Shown: positions 44,524 to 52,909, counted from the first letter of the stretch. The stretch: DNA of 64,000 nt from Lachnospiraceae bacterium (GCA_016283755.1 JAEENO010000017.1:1-64000); one strand, 5' to 3'. Made by a program: numbers and translations. Notes: a model not told the origin generated them from the sequence alone.

Positions 44524-45846
44524 CTACTTCTTCTTTCTTCTATTGGCAAGAACCGTCTGACGACCTGTTCTTATCATCTGTGTCAAATGCTTCTTAGCCG
44601 GACATATATAATTGCAGGAACCGCATTCCATACATTCCTGTCCGTTCATCTTTTCGAAGCCTTCGATATCATTATGTTCCATAAGCTTGGCAAGTCTTGA
44701 AGGAACAAGTCTCTGAGGACATACCTCAACGCACTTACCGCAGTTAATGCAATGTGTGGATTCATACATTGCAACCTGATCCTTAAGGAAGCAAAGCATT
44801 GCGCCGCTTGTCTTAACAATCGGAATATCCATATTGGATACCGCAAATCCCATCATAGGACCGCCGCAGATAATCTTAGCCGGTGTATCAACAAATCCGC
44901 CTGCTTCTTCAACAAGTTCCATAAAGTTGGTTCCAAGTGGAACATCGAAGTTACGAGGATCCTTGATTGCTTCACCTGTAATGGTAACTATTCTGTGTGT
45001 AAGCGGTCTTCCGAACTTAACAGCCTTATACATGTTCATAATAGATGAGTTATTAAGAACGATGCATCCGAGATCAGACGGCAACTTGGAAGAATTAAGC
45101 TTTCTTCCTGTGGTTGCGAAGATTATCTGACGCTCACCACCCTGAGGATACTTGGTTTCAAGAACTTTAACTTCGATCTTGTCATTATCCTTAACCAGCG
45201 CTTTAACTTTCTCTATACAGTCAGGCTTATTATTCTCTATAGCTATATATCCTCTTGCATTGTCAAATAATGAAACAAGAATCTTCATACCTTCAACAAG
45301 GGATTCAGGCTCTTCCATCATAAGTCTGTAATCTGATGTAAGATAAGGCTCGCACTCAGCACAGTCTGCAATGATATATTCTATCTTCTCAGGCTCCTTA
45401 GGACTAAGCTTAACATGCTGTGGGAAACCCGCACCGCCCATGCCGACAATACCCGATTTCGTAATTCTCTCCATTATCTCTTCGCGTGTAAGCTTAGTTA
45501 CATCTTCAACCTCAGAGAATTCAACGCTTTCATAGTTATTATCGTTCTCAATAACGATAGAATCAACGTAATTGGACATTGCATTCATTCTCTTGTCAAA
45601 AGCTTTAACCGTACCTGAAACCGATGCATATATAGGTGCTGACATAAAACCGTCAGCTGCAGCAATGAGCTGACCGATCTTAACATGCTCTCCTATGGTA
45701 ACAACAGGCTTTGCAGGTGCTCCGATATGCTGTGACAGCGGATATACCAATTCGCCCTTTGGACGATATTCTTTAATCGGCTTATCCATTGAGAGTTCTT
45801 TGCCTTCATAAGGATGAACTCCGCCTTTAAAAGTTAAATCTCCCAT
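44524..45846 (-). CDS. rnfC: Rnf complex subunit RnfC
   Basis: RnfC is the peripheral NADH-binding subunit of ferredoxin:NAD+ oxidoreductase. The 440-residue protein begins with the RnfC leader (FKGGVHPYEGKELS), contains the NADH/FMN-binding GMGGAGFPQHVKLSP segment, and ends with two [4Fe-4S] motifs (CINCGKCVEVCP, CMECGSCNYICP). It is first in rnfCDGEAB, the order found in Clostridia. I see TATAAT upstream on the minus strand but no convincing -35, so the operon promoter is uncertain. Confidence 0.96.
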   Translation of the reverse strand: MGDLTFKGGVHPYEGKELSMDKPIKEYRPKGELVYPLSQHIGAPAKPVVTIGEHVKIGQLIAAADGFMSAPIYASVSGTVKAFDKRMNAMSNYVDSIVIENDNNYESVEFSEVEDVTKLTREEIMERITKSGIVGMGGAGFPQHVKLSPKEPEKIEYIIADCAECEPYLTSDYRLMMEEPESLVEGMKILVSLFDNARGYIAIENNKPDCIEKVKALVKDNDKIEVKVLETKYPQGGERQIIFATTGRKLNSSKLPSDLGCIVLNNSSIMNMYKAVKFGRPLTHRIVTITGEAIKDPRNFDVPLGTNFMELVEEAGGFVDTPAKIICGGPMMGFAVSNMDIPIVKTSGAMLCFLKDQVAMYESTHCINCGKCVEVCPQRLVPSRLAKLMEHNDIEGFEKMNGQECMECGSCNYICPAKKHLTQMIRTGRQTVLANRRKKK

Positions 45847-46003
45847 ATTCGTCTCACTTTCCTGTTTATTTTATTTAAATAATTAAGTACGAAAAAATAC
45901 AATTTAATTATATCATAGGGATTTACTATATGATATTATGTTATTATTCTAACGTGGTTTTTTTCAAATACAAAATAATACAAAAATGAAAGGATGTCCG
46001 TCT

Positions 46004-47014
46004 GTGAAAATCATTCAAAGTGAATTGAAAATTAAAGATATAAACGGAATTAACGAAACATACATCCCCGAGGATGCGCTTTTCTTTGATATTGAAACTA
46101 CGGGCTTTTCGGCCAAGACATCCTCTCTTTATATGATCGGATGTGCAAAAAGAAAAGGCGATTACCTTAACATAGTTCAGTATCTTGCTGAGGATAAAAA
46201 GGAAGAAGTATCGCTTCTTACTTCATTCTTCTCTCAGAACATCGGTATAAATTCTTACATAAGTTATAACGGTAACCAGTTTGATATACCGTACCTTATT
46301 GAAAAAGCAGATAAATACAATATTGATACAGATATGTTCATGCTCCCGTCCTATGACATATACAAGGAATTAAAGCCATATAAGGACTTTTTTAAATTAC
46401 CGGATATGAAGCAGAAAACCCTTGAAAAGTTCCTCGGAATAGATAGACGAGACCCTTATTCAGGCGGTGAATTAATTAAAGTATATGAAGCATATCTTCA
46501 CTTACACGATAAAGAAAATGAAGCAATACTTCTTCTTCATAACTATGAAGATGTCCTCGGTATGATTAAGCTTCTTAATATTAAGGACTACTTAAAGCCA
46601 TTATCCGGAGAATTCTCATATAAAAGCGCACACACAGAGAAATCCAATGATTACTACGGTAATGAAATCGAAGAACTTGTACTTATAGGAAGTATCGAAA
46701 ACGAAGTCTTAAATCCTGTGTCTTACAATAAATATGGTTATTACATAAGCATATATGATAAAAAGATTGTAATAACAAGTCCCGTTAAAGACGGCAAGAT
46801 AAGGGTCCCGTATAAGAATTACAAGGAGTATGTATATCTTATAAGCGAAGATATGGCTGTATTAAAGGAACTTGCCACTTGCGTTGATAAGAATAATAAA
46901 AAACGCGCGACTAAAGAAAACTGCTACGGAAAATACACACTTGATAAAGACAGTTTAAACAACAAAGAATTGCTAAAGGAATATATGCTGGCAATACTGC
47001 GGGTTATAATATAG
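46004..47014 (+). CDS. YprB-type RNase H-like 3'-5' exonuclease
   Basis: A 336-residue protein of the YprB/RNase H-like exonuclease family. The first acidic motif is FFDIETTG, the second is SYNGNQFDIPYL, and a later Tyr/Asp motif (LHNYEDVLGMIKL) completes a DEDD-type metal site. Family members are predicted to trim single-stranded DNA; Bacillus YprB is encoded beside the helicase YprA, which is not in this window. The track start is an ATG at 45986, but GAAAGGA lies nine bases before GTG at 46004, which I prefer. A strong hairpin follows. Confidence 0.82.
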   Translation: MKIIQSELKIKDINGINETYIPEDALFFDIETTGFSAKTSSLYMIGCAKRKGDYLNIVQYLAEDKKEEVSLLTSFFSQNIGINSYISYNGNQFDIPYLIEKADKYNIDTDMFMLPSYDIYKELKPYKDFFKLPDMKQKTLEKFLGIDRRDPYSGGELIKVYEAYLHLHDKENEAILLLHNYEDVLGMIKLLNIKDYLKPLSGEFSYKSAHTEKSNDYYGNEIEELVLIGSIENEVLNPVSYNKYGYYISIYDKKIVITSPVKDGKIRVPYKNYKEYVYLISEDMAVLKELATCVDKNNKKRATKENCYGKYTLDKDSLNNKELLKEYMLAILRVII

Positions 47015-47046
47015 AAAACGGGTTTCTCTTAGAGAAACCCGTTTTC
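47014..47046 (+). terminator. Terminator of the YprB-type gene
   Basis: GAAAACGGGTTTCTC pairs perfectly with GAGAAACCCGTTTTC across three bases, starting at the last base of the stop codon. The 15-base stem is unusually long. A short T-rich tail follows. Confidence 0.8.
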
Positions 47047-47047
47047 T

Positions 47048-47119
47048 ATTAGACTTAAGGCGCGGCGTCTAATGAGAATGCCGCGCCTTACCCGCTTCGC
47101 GGCAAGTCCTTCGGACTTG
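47048..47119. repeat. Cluster of G/C-rich inverted repeats
   Basis: TAAGGCGCGGC and GCCGCGCCTTA (47056-47090) form an 11-base stem with a 13-base loop. A competing pairing joins ATTAGAC (47048-47054) to GTCTAAT (47067-47073). Two smaller hairpins follow: CCGC-TTC-GCGG (47092-47102) and CAAGTCC-TTC-GGACTTG (47103-47119). The G/C content contrasts sharply with the surroundings. It has the look of a dispersed intergenic element, but no second copy is visible in the window. Confidence 0.6.
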
Positions 47120-47128
47120 GTCATATAC

Positions 47129-47159
47129 GGAAGGAGTTTCCCTAAGGGAAACTCCTTCC
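47129..47159. repeat. 14-base perfect hairpin
   Basis: GGAAGGAGTTTCCC and GGGAAACTCCTTCC pair perfectly around TAA. There is no T-run on either side, so it does not look like a terminator. It contains GGAAGGAG, but no open frame follows. Confidence 0.65.
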
Positions 47160-47162
47160 TGC

Positions 47163-47192
47163 AAAAAGAGCCCCCTATTCGGAGACTCTTTT
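47163..47192 (-). terminator. cheR terminator
   Basis: AAAAGAG and CTCTTTT pair at the base of a hairpin with an imperfect G/C-rich top, and the minus strand continues as TTTTTGC. It lies about 57 bases after the cheR stop codon. Confidence 0.65.
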
Positions 47193-47248
47193 CAAAACTT
47201 ATTTGATCTACAGTAGATAAGTGACACTATACGTCATCAAATCTCAAA

Positions 47249-48034
47249 CTATTTGTTCTTGGTGAAGAAGAAAGACTTGGAACGGTCATAACCTAATTCG
47301 CGATAGTTGATGATCTGTTCTGTTGAGCCAATAAAGAGTGTACCATTTGTCACAAGTGCATCATTGAACTTGGCATAAATGTCCTCTTTTGCTTCTTCAG
47401 TGAAATATATTAATACGTTTCTGCAAACTATTAAATGACAGCCAGTCGGGTAAGGATCCTTTAAAAGATTATGTTCCTTAAACTCAACTCTCTGCTTGAT
47501 CGCGTCAGAGATCTGGTAGGAGCCGCCTATTTCAGTGAAGAACTTTTTCTTCAGATCAGCCGGTACATTCTCAACGCTCTTGGCTGCATATAATCCAACC
47601 TTAGCCTTGGCAATGACCTGCTTATCTATGTCAGTTGCAAATATTTTGATTTTCTCTAACGGTAAATGTCTGGACAAAGCCATAACCAGTGAATATGGTT
47701 CGTCGCCTGTCGAGCAGGCTGCACTCCAAACCTTAAGGTTATTACCAAATTTGCTGATTAAGTTAGGAAATACTTCTTTGTCAAGAAGCTCCCACTGTTC
47801 AGGGTTACGATAGAACTCAGACACATTAATCGTAAGAAAGTTGACAAATTCTTCAAAGCGTTCTTTGTCTCCGCGAATTAATGCAACATATTGATCGTAT
47901 GTGCTGCACATATTCTTACCGATCAGCGTATCAATACGCCTTTTCATCTGCTTCTCTTTGTAAGCATTAAGATCAATCTTTGTAAGATTGAACACGTCGC
48001 CTTTAAACTTCTCGTAACCTTCAAGAACTGGCAT
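47249..48034 (-). CDS. cheR: CheR-type protein glutamate methyltransferase
   Basis: A 261-residue SAM-dependent methyltransferase of the CheR family, which methylates receptor glutamates in chemotaxis. It has the N-terminal helical CheR_N domain (KIDLNAYKEKQMKRRIDTLI), the FLTINVSEFYRNPEQW motif, the SAM loop WSAACSTGDEPYSLVMAL, and CRNVLIYF. Receptors, cheA, cheW and cheB are absent from this window; the gene trails rpsA by 13 bases in a housekeeping operon, so it may serve a distant chemotaxis system or another target. Confidence 0.9.
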   Translation of the reverse strand: MPVLEGYEKFKGDVFNLTKIDLNAYKEKQMKRRIDTLIGKNMCSTYDQYVALIRGDKERFEEFVNFLTINVSEFYRNPEQWELLDKEVFPNLISKFGNNLKVWSAACSTGDEPYSLVMALSRHLPLEKIKIFATDIDKQVIAKAKVGLYAAKSVENVPADLKKKFFTEIGGSYQISDAIKQRVEFKEHNLLKDPYPTGCHLIVCRNVLIYFTEEAKEDIYAKFNDALVTNGTLFIGSTEQIINYRELGYDRSKSFFFTKNK

Positions 48035-48047
48035 TGATTCACCTCAT

Positions 48048-49142
48048 TTACTGTTTGTCTGCTAAGTCTTCGGAAGCCTCAGCCGGTGCATCAGGTTCAA
48101 GCATTGCTTTGATGCTTAAGCTGATCTTCTTATCAGCCTCGTTAAAGTCAACAATCTTAGCTTCGATTGTATCTCCAACCTTAAGCACATTTTCAGGCTT
48201 CTCGATATGCTCTTTGGAAATCTGTGACACATGTAATAATGCATCAACGCCTTCATCAAGTTCGATGAATGCTCCAAAGTCAGTCATTCTAGCAACTTTA
48301 CCCTTAACGATGTTGCCAACAGCAAAACGGGTTGTTGCATCTCTCCAAGGATTCTCATCTTCAAACTTTCTTGAAAGAGCAATCTTTGTATCTTTAATAG
48401 CCTTAACGAAAACTCTTACGCTGTCGCCCGGCTTAAAGACCTTCTTAGGGTTGTCAATTCTGCCCCATGACATTTCGGAAATATGAAGAAGTCCGTCAGC
48501 TCCGCCGAGGTCAACGAATGCACCGAAATCAGTAACATTCTTGATTGTTCCTTCGATAACATCTCCTTCTTTAATCTTTCCGAGTAATTCTGCCTGTGCT
48601 TCAGCTCTCTTGGAAGCAACAAGCTGTTTTCTGTCACCGATGATTCTGTGACGTCTCGGATTAAATTCCGTAATAACGAATTCAATCTCCTGATCTTTGT
48701 ACTTTGTAAGATCTTTTTCAAAAGTATCGGAAACGAGACTTGCAGGAATGAATACCTTAGCTTCGTCAACGATTACACTAATTCCGCCCTTTAATACCTC
48801 GGTTACACGAGCTTTTAATACTTCGTGATTGTTAAATGCGGCTTCGAGTCTCTCATTGCCTGCTTCTGCTCTTAATCTCTTATAGGAAAGCATTACCTGG
48901 CCTTCACCGTCGTTAACCTTAACGACTTTGACTTCCATCTTATCGCCCGGCTTTGCAACAGTAGTTAAATCAACAGGCTCGTTGGAATACTCATTGCGTG
49001 AGAGAATTCCGTCTGCCTTATAGCCGATGTTAAGAACGATTTCTTCCGGCTTAACGCTGATAACTGTACCTTCAACGACCTCCCCATTCCTTATAGTTTT
49101 AAAAGATTCTTCAAGCATTTGTTCAAAACTTACTTCTGACAT
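48048..49142 (-). CDS. rpsA: 30S ribosomal protein S1-like RNA-binding protein (four S1 domains)
   Basis: A 364-residue protein with four tandem S1 domains (roughly 15-85, 100-165, 185-255 and 270-340; for example GTVISVKPEEIVLNIGYKADG, GTIKNVTDFGAFVDLGGADG, GKVARMTDFGAFIELDEGVD). It is shorter than the six-domain E. coli S1 and fits the Clostridia form. The track start is a TTG inside ispH; GGAGG lies nine bases before ATG at 49142. That start overlaps the ispH end by 20 bases. IspH-S1 fusions are known in other Clostridia. Confidence 0.92.
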   Translation of the reverse strand: MSEVSFEQMLEESFKTIRNGEVVEGTVISVKPEEIVLNIGYKADGILSRNEYSNEPVDLTTVAKPGDKMEVKVVKVNDGEGQVMLSYKRLRAEAGNERLEAAFNNHEVLKARVTEVLKGGISVIVDEAKVFIPASLVSDTFEKDLTKYKDQEIEFVITEFNPRRHRIIGDRKQLVASKRAEAQAELLGKIKEGDVIEGTIKNVTDFGAFVDLGGADGLLHISEMSWGRIDNPKKVFKPGDSVRVFVKAIKDTKIALSRKFEDENPWRDATTRFAVGNIVKGKVARMTDFGAFIELDEGVDALLHVSQISKEHIEKPENVLKVGDTIEAKIVDFNEADKKISLSIKAMLEPDAPAEASEDLADKQ

Positions 49143-49971
49143 TAGTTTGAACCTCCTCAATTAATTTGTGTGGGGTTGATGCCCCTGCTGTAATACCTAC
49201 AGAATGGACCTCTCGAGGAAAATCACCCTCAAGATCGTTGATGGTTTGAATATAGTAAGTATTGGCGCATGTATTTAAACAGATCTCATACAGCTTACGC
49301 GTATTCGAACTGGTCATACTCCCGATAACAATCATGCAATCAGAAGTCCTCGCAAGAGATTCGGCTTCTTCCTGTCTCTCTCTTGTTGCGTTACAAATGG
49401 TATTTATAACATTTATATCATACCTTTTTTTACGAATAATTTCAACTAATTGTTCAAATTTATTAAGATTAAATGTTGTCTGTGAAACAATACATATTTT
49501 TTCATTTTTTTCTGCACGAAATTCTTCCGCTTCTTCTGCCTTGTCAATCGCGTAAACCTTAGAGTTTACGCACCATCCCATGATACCTTTTACTTCCGGA
49601 TGGTTCTTATCTCCTATTATCAGAATTGTTTCACCGTTACTTGAATGTTCGTAAACCAGCGTATGAATTTTTTTCACATTGGGACAGGTTGCGTCCTCTA
49701 CCGTAAACCCACTTTCCCTAAGTAAAGCCTCTTCTGCACGTGTTACACCATGCGAACGAATGACAACGATTCCTTTCGGATATTCGGAAAGCTTATTAAG
49801 GTCGTTTATTATCTTAACGCCTCTTTCTTCAAGTTCTTTTACTACTTCTTCGTTATGGATTATCGGACCGTATGTATATATCGGAATTTTGGCATTCTCC
49901 GAAAGCTTATATACTTTATTTACTGCAAGTTTGACTCCGAAGCAAAATCCTGCGGTCTTAGCGACTTTAAT
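49123..49971 (-). CDS. ispH: 4-hydroxy-3-methylbut-2-enyl diphosphate reductase, no canonical start codon
   Basis: IspH makes IPP and DMAPP in the last step of the MEP isoprenoid pathway. The track shows only the last 184 residues, but the frame stays open upstream. It encodes the missing N-terminus with KVAKTAGFCFGVK, TYGPIIHNEEVV, IRSHGV and ATCPNV. The three [4Fe-4S] cysteines are C10, C96 and C193, counted from ATT at 49971. No ATG, GTG, CTG or TTG lies between the in-frame stop at 50005-50007 and this N-terminus, and no ribosome site is visible. The frame is -1 relative to cmk across an A9 run. Start options are ATT/ATA, -1 frameshifting, or an in-frame fusion hidden by a homopolymer error. 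Confidence 0.88.
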   Translation of the reverse strand: MKVAKTAGFCFGVKLAVNKVYKLSENAKIPIYTYGPIIHNEEVVKELEERGVKIINDLNKLSEYPKGIVVIRSHGVTRAEEALLRESGFTVEDATCPNVKKIHTLVYEHSSNGETILIIGDKNHPEVKGIMGWCVNSKVYAIDKAEEAEEFRAEKNEKICIVSQTTFNLNKFEQLVEIIRKKRYDINVINTICNATRERQEEAESLARTSDCMIVIGSMTSSNTRKLYEICLNTCANTYYIQTINDLEGDFPREVHSVGITAGASTPHKLIEEVQTNVRSKF

Positions 49972-50636
49972 TATTGGTTTTTTTTTACGTAAGAAGCAAT
50001 TTTCTCAACAACTTCATCAATTGTCATATCGGAAGAATCTACGAATATCGCGTCGTCTGCTTGCTTTAACGGTGCTATATCTCTATGCATATCTCTATAG
50101 TCACGCTCTTCTATATCCTTTTTAATCTTCTCCATGTCAGCGTCTTCGCCTTTTTCTTTAAGTTCCGTATAGCGACGTCTTGCACGTTCTTCAACGGATG
50201 CCGTAAGGTATATCTTAAGATCCGCATTAGGCAATACGCAGGTTCCGATGTCACGTCCGTCCATTATTACATCGTTTTCTCTTGCAAGAGACTGCTGTAA
50301 TTCAAGTAAATGAGCTCTTACAGGACCGTATACCGATGATGCGGAAGCCATATTGCCGACTTCTTCCGTACGAAGCATGGAGGTTACATTCTCACCATTT
50401 AGGATAACCTGCTGAACGCCGCCCTTATATTCAATCGTTACGGTTGCATTCTTAACAGCAGCGCAGATTCCCGCTTCATCATCTTTACTTAATCCTTGTC
50501 TTATAAAGAAAATTGCCAAAGCTCTGTACATTGCTCCCGTATCTACATAGATAAACGAAAGATTCTTGGCCAATGTCTTGGCAATTGTGCTTTTACCCGC
50601 ACCCGCAGGTCCGTCGATTGCAATATTGTAGCTCAT
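49971..50636 (-). CDS. cmk: Cytidylate kinase
   Basis: Cmk phosphorylates CMP and dCMP in pyrimidine nucleotide supply. The 221-residue protein has the P-loop IDGPAGAGKSTIAK, YVDTGAMYRA, the CMP-binding GRDIGTCVLPNADLKIYLTAS block and the lid EERARRRYTELKEKG. Its length is normal and it ends ASYVKKNQ. The final codons contain the A9 run described separately, and its stop codon overlaps the first possible ispH codons. It is nine bases downstream of the FAD-enzyme gene. Confidence 0.96.
   Translation of the reverse strand: MSYNIAIDGPAGAGKSTIAKTLAKNLSFIYVDTGAMYRALAIFFIRQGLSKDDEAGICAAVKNATVTIEYKGGVQQVILNGENVTSMLRTEEVGNMASASSVYGPVRAHLLELQQSLARENDVIMDGRDIGTCVLPNADLKIYLTASVEERARRRYTELKEKGEDADMEKIKKDIEERDYRDMHRDIAPLKQADDAIFVDSSDMTIDEVVEKIASYVKKNQ
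49977..49986 (-). other. Candidate -1 slippery site at the cmk/ispH junction
   Basis: The end of cmk reads GTA AAA AAA AAC CAA TAA, with nine consecutive A residues. The heptamer A-AAA-AAC is in the phase needed for tandem -1 slippage. After slipping, reading continues CCA ATA ATT AAA, which is the ispH frame. Transcriptional slippage on A9 would have the same effect. I see only a weak downstream stem and no clear stimulatory Shine-Dalgarno sequence. Confidence 0.55.
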
Positions 50637-50645
50637 AACGTCCTC

Positions 50646-51881
50646 CTATACTTCATCTATTCCTTTACCGGCGGTCATTCCCGTCGACCATGCAATCTGG
50701 AGATTAAAGCCTCCCGTATATGCATCAACGTCAATCATTTCTCCCGCAAAGTAAAGATTCTTAATTCTCTTTGATTCCATAGTCTTAGGATTAATATCTT
50801 TAACCGATACTCCGCCTCTTGTAACGATTGCTTCCGTAAACGGCCTTAATCCCGTAATCGTAAGCGGTAATTTCTTCATAAGCGACACAAAGTTACTGCG
50901 TTCATTCGCCTTAATCTCACACACTTTAATGTCAGGATTAATTCCCGATAACTTAACCATAACAGGTGCAAGCTTACCCGGAAAAAGCGGTGTAACAGCA
51001 TTCTTAAACTGCTTGGTCTTATTCATATCGAATTCGCGAAGTACACGCTTATCCAATTCTTCGTGACTCATGGCAGGCTTAAGATCTATGTATAACTTTA
51101 ACTGTTCCTTGGCAAGTCTCTCATTAACCACAGCAGATGCTGATATAATAATCGGTCCGCTTACACCGAAGTGTGTAAAAAGCATCTCTCCGAAATCCTT
51201 GTATAAAAGCTTATCCCGGCTATCATAGACGGAGGCTTCCACGTTTTTTAAAGAAAGTCCCATCAGTTCTTCGACAAAGGTCTCTTTGGTCTCGAACGGG
51301 ACAAGTGACTGCAAAAGGGGTTTTAGGTCGTGACCTGTCTCCCCTGCCCATCTTATGCCGTCACCGGTACTTCCCGTTGAAGGATAAGATATACCGCCTG
51401 TAGCAAGAATTACATCATCGGCCGATAATTCTTCGTTTTTAAGCTTAACTCCCTTAACGCAATCATCTTCTATAATCAATGATTTGACTTCTGTATTAAG
51501 TCTTATATCAACATTTCTTCGTAAAAGCTCATTATGTAAGACTTTTATAACATCGGAAGAATGATCCGACTCAGGAAATACACGATTACCGCGCTCATAT
51601 TTTACCTTAAGGCCGAGCTTTTCAAAGAATTCAACAGTCGCCTTATTATCAAAAGCATAAAGCGATGAATACATAAATTTACCGTTATGTACAATATTCT
51701 TGAATAACTCTTCCATATCGCAGGTATTGGTGAGATTACATCTGCCCTTGCCCGTAATATAGACTTTCTTACCGAGCTTTTCATTCTTCTCAAGAAGAGT
51801 AACTTTATTTCCGTTATTGGAAGCTGCTATCGCAGCCATCATACCTGCAGCACCGCCGCCGACAACAATTACTTTTTTCAT
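50646..51881 (-). CDS. YhiN/HI0933-type FAD-dependent oxidoreductase
   Basis: A 411-residue flavoprotein with the dinucleotide-binding motif VVGGGAAGMMAAIAASNNG at the N-terminus, the KVYITGKGRCNLTN block typical of the HI0933/YhiN (BaiN-like) family, a middle domain, and the C-terminal FAGEMIDVDAYTGGFNLQIAWSTG motif. Substrates are poorly defined; one relative reduces bile-acid intermediates, which cannot be assumed here. It commonly precedes cmk in Clostridia, as seen here. Confidence 0.86.
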   Translation of the reverse strand: MKKVIVVGGGAAGMMAAIAASNNGNKVTLLEKNEKLGKKVYITGKGRCNLTNTCDMEELFKNIVHNGKFMYSSLYAFDNKATVEFFEKLGLKVKYERGNRVFPESDHSSDVIKVLHNELLRRNVDIRLNTEVKSLIIEDDCVKGVKLKNEELSADDVILATGGISYPSTGSTGDGIRWAGETGHDLKPLLQSLVPFETKETFVEELMGLSLKNVEASVYDSRDKLLYKDFGEMLFTHFGVSGPIIISASAVVNERLAKEQLKLYIDLKPAMSHEELDKRVLREFDMNKTKQFKNAVTPLFPGKLAPVMVKLSGINPDIKVCEIKANERSNFVSLMKKLPLTITGLRPFTEAIVTRGGVSVKDINPKTMESKRIKNLYFAGEMIDVDAYTGGFNLQIAWSTGMTAGKGIDEV

Positions 51882-51898
51882 AAGATTTACCGTAATAA

Positions 51899-52819
51899 TC
51901 AGGCTTTTTCGGGCCTTGGATATCTTTGAACCGAACTTTCATCAAAATAATCTATCTCGTCGGTACCGTATACCTGATAATCATCCCATATATTCTCAAG
52001 CTCTTCGAGCGTCTTAACAACCTGCGTCTGTTTTTTCATGCAAAGCGCTACAATAAGCGCATTAATAAGTGAAAGCGGCGCCACAAGAGAATCAGCAAAA
52101 GATGTCATATGACTTTCCGCAACAAGATTGCAGGAACTGTATAGATTAAGCGGTGAATGAATCGAGTCCGAAATTGTAATAACCTTAGCACTTCTCATAT
52201 TGGCGAATTCAAGGGCTTTAATTGTTCTCATTGAATAACGCGGGAAGCTTATGCCGATTATTACGTCATCCTTATCGATATGCACCATCTGCTCAAATAT
52301 CTCGCTTAAGGAAGTTGTCTTAATCTGTCTTACATCCGGGAATGCAAGATTAAGATAAAAGCTCAAAAAATCTGCAAGCATCATACAAGAACGAAGTCCG
52401 ATTACATAGATGGTCTTCGCCTGGGATATAAGTTCCGTTGCAAGATTAAAAGTGGATTCGTCGATTGAATTAACCGTGCTTTTTAATCTGTCGATATCGG
52501 TTAACAATACTGAATTAAGAAGATTATCCTTATCAAGTCTTCCATAATTGACTTCAACCTTATTACTTGTATAAAGCTTCTCGAGAACAAGCTCTTCAAG
52601 AGCTTTTTGGAACTCAGGATATCCCTTGTATCCTAAGGTCGACGCAAATCTTACAACCGTAGATTCACTGACGCCGACTGCTTCACCAAGCTTGGCCGCG
52701 GTATAGAAAACCGCCTTATCGTACTCTTCCGAAATATACTTTGCAAGATATCTCTGTCCCTTGCTTAATGAACCGTATTTGTCATTAATTCTTGTCAAAA
52801 GATCGTTCTTATAAGCCAT
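51899..52819 (-). CDS. MurR/RpiR family transcriptional regulator
   Basis: A 306-residue regulator with an N-terminal helix-turn-helix of the RpiR type (about 1-80, LGEAVGVSESTVVRFASTLGYKGYPEFQKAL) and a C-terminal SIS sugar-phosphate-binding domain (about 125-265, IYVIGLRSCMMLADFL, VIGISFPRYSMRTIKAL). The effector is unknown. It is first in the transcript leading to the FAD enzyme, cmk, ispH, rpsA and cheR, and lies just beyond the terminator of the decarboxylase cluster, so local regulation of either set is possible. Confidence 0.88.
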   Translation of the reverse strand: MAYKNDLLTRINDKYGSLSKGQRYLAKYISEEYDKAVFYTAAKLGEAVGVSESTVVRFASTLGYKGYPEFQKALEELVLEKLYTSNKVEVNYGRLDKDNLLNSVLLTDIDRLKSTVNSIDESTFNLATELISQAKTIYVIGLRSCMMLADFLSFYLNLAFPDVRQIKTTSLSEIFEQMVHIDKDDVIIGISFPRYSMRTIKALEFANMRSAKVITISDSIHSPLNLYSSCNLVAESHMTSFADSLVAPLSLINALIVALCMKKQTQVVKTLEELENIWDDYQVYGTDEIDYFDESSVQRYPRPEKA

Positions 52820-52849
52820 AACTTCCTCACAATTAGTTTAATCAAATGT

Positions 52850-52878
52850 ATTTTAGCATAATTTTAAAGCTCTAACAA
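52850..52878 (-). promoter_or_regulatory. Promoter of the RpiR-cmk-ispH-rpsA transcript
   Basis: On the minus strand TTGTTA (52873-52878) and TAAAAT (52850-52855) are separated by 17 bases, 30 bases before the regulator start. Confidence 0.55.
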
Positions 52879-52880
52879 TA

Positions 52881-52909
52881 AAAAGAGCAGAGAAAATCTC
52901 TGCCCTTTT
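52881..52909 (-). terminator. Terminator of the decarboxylase cluster
   Basis: AAAAG-GCAGAGA and TCTCTGC-CTTTT form a stem with a short A-rich loop, followed on the minus strand by TTTTTATTG. It lies 23 bases after the oadA stop codon. Confidence 0.8.

Noticed and set aside
45847-46003. Imperfect palindrome ATATCAT...ATGATAT between rnfC and the exonuclease gene
   Set aside because: The region is extremely AT-rich, so such symmetry is expected by chance. Promoter calls for both genes are also too weak to list.
49123-49677. IspH read as a truncated pseudogene
   Set aside because: The frame continues open upstream with the full conserved N-terminus and all three cysteines. Only the start codon is unusual.
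49679-50125. 148-residue plus-strand ORF
   Set aside because: It is the antisense of ispH/cmk, with no family resemblance and no ribosome site.
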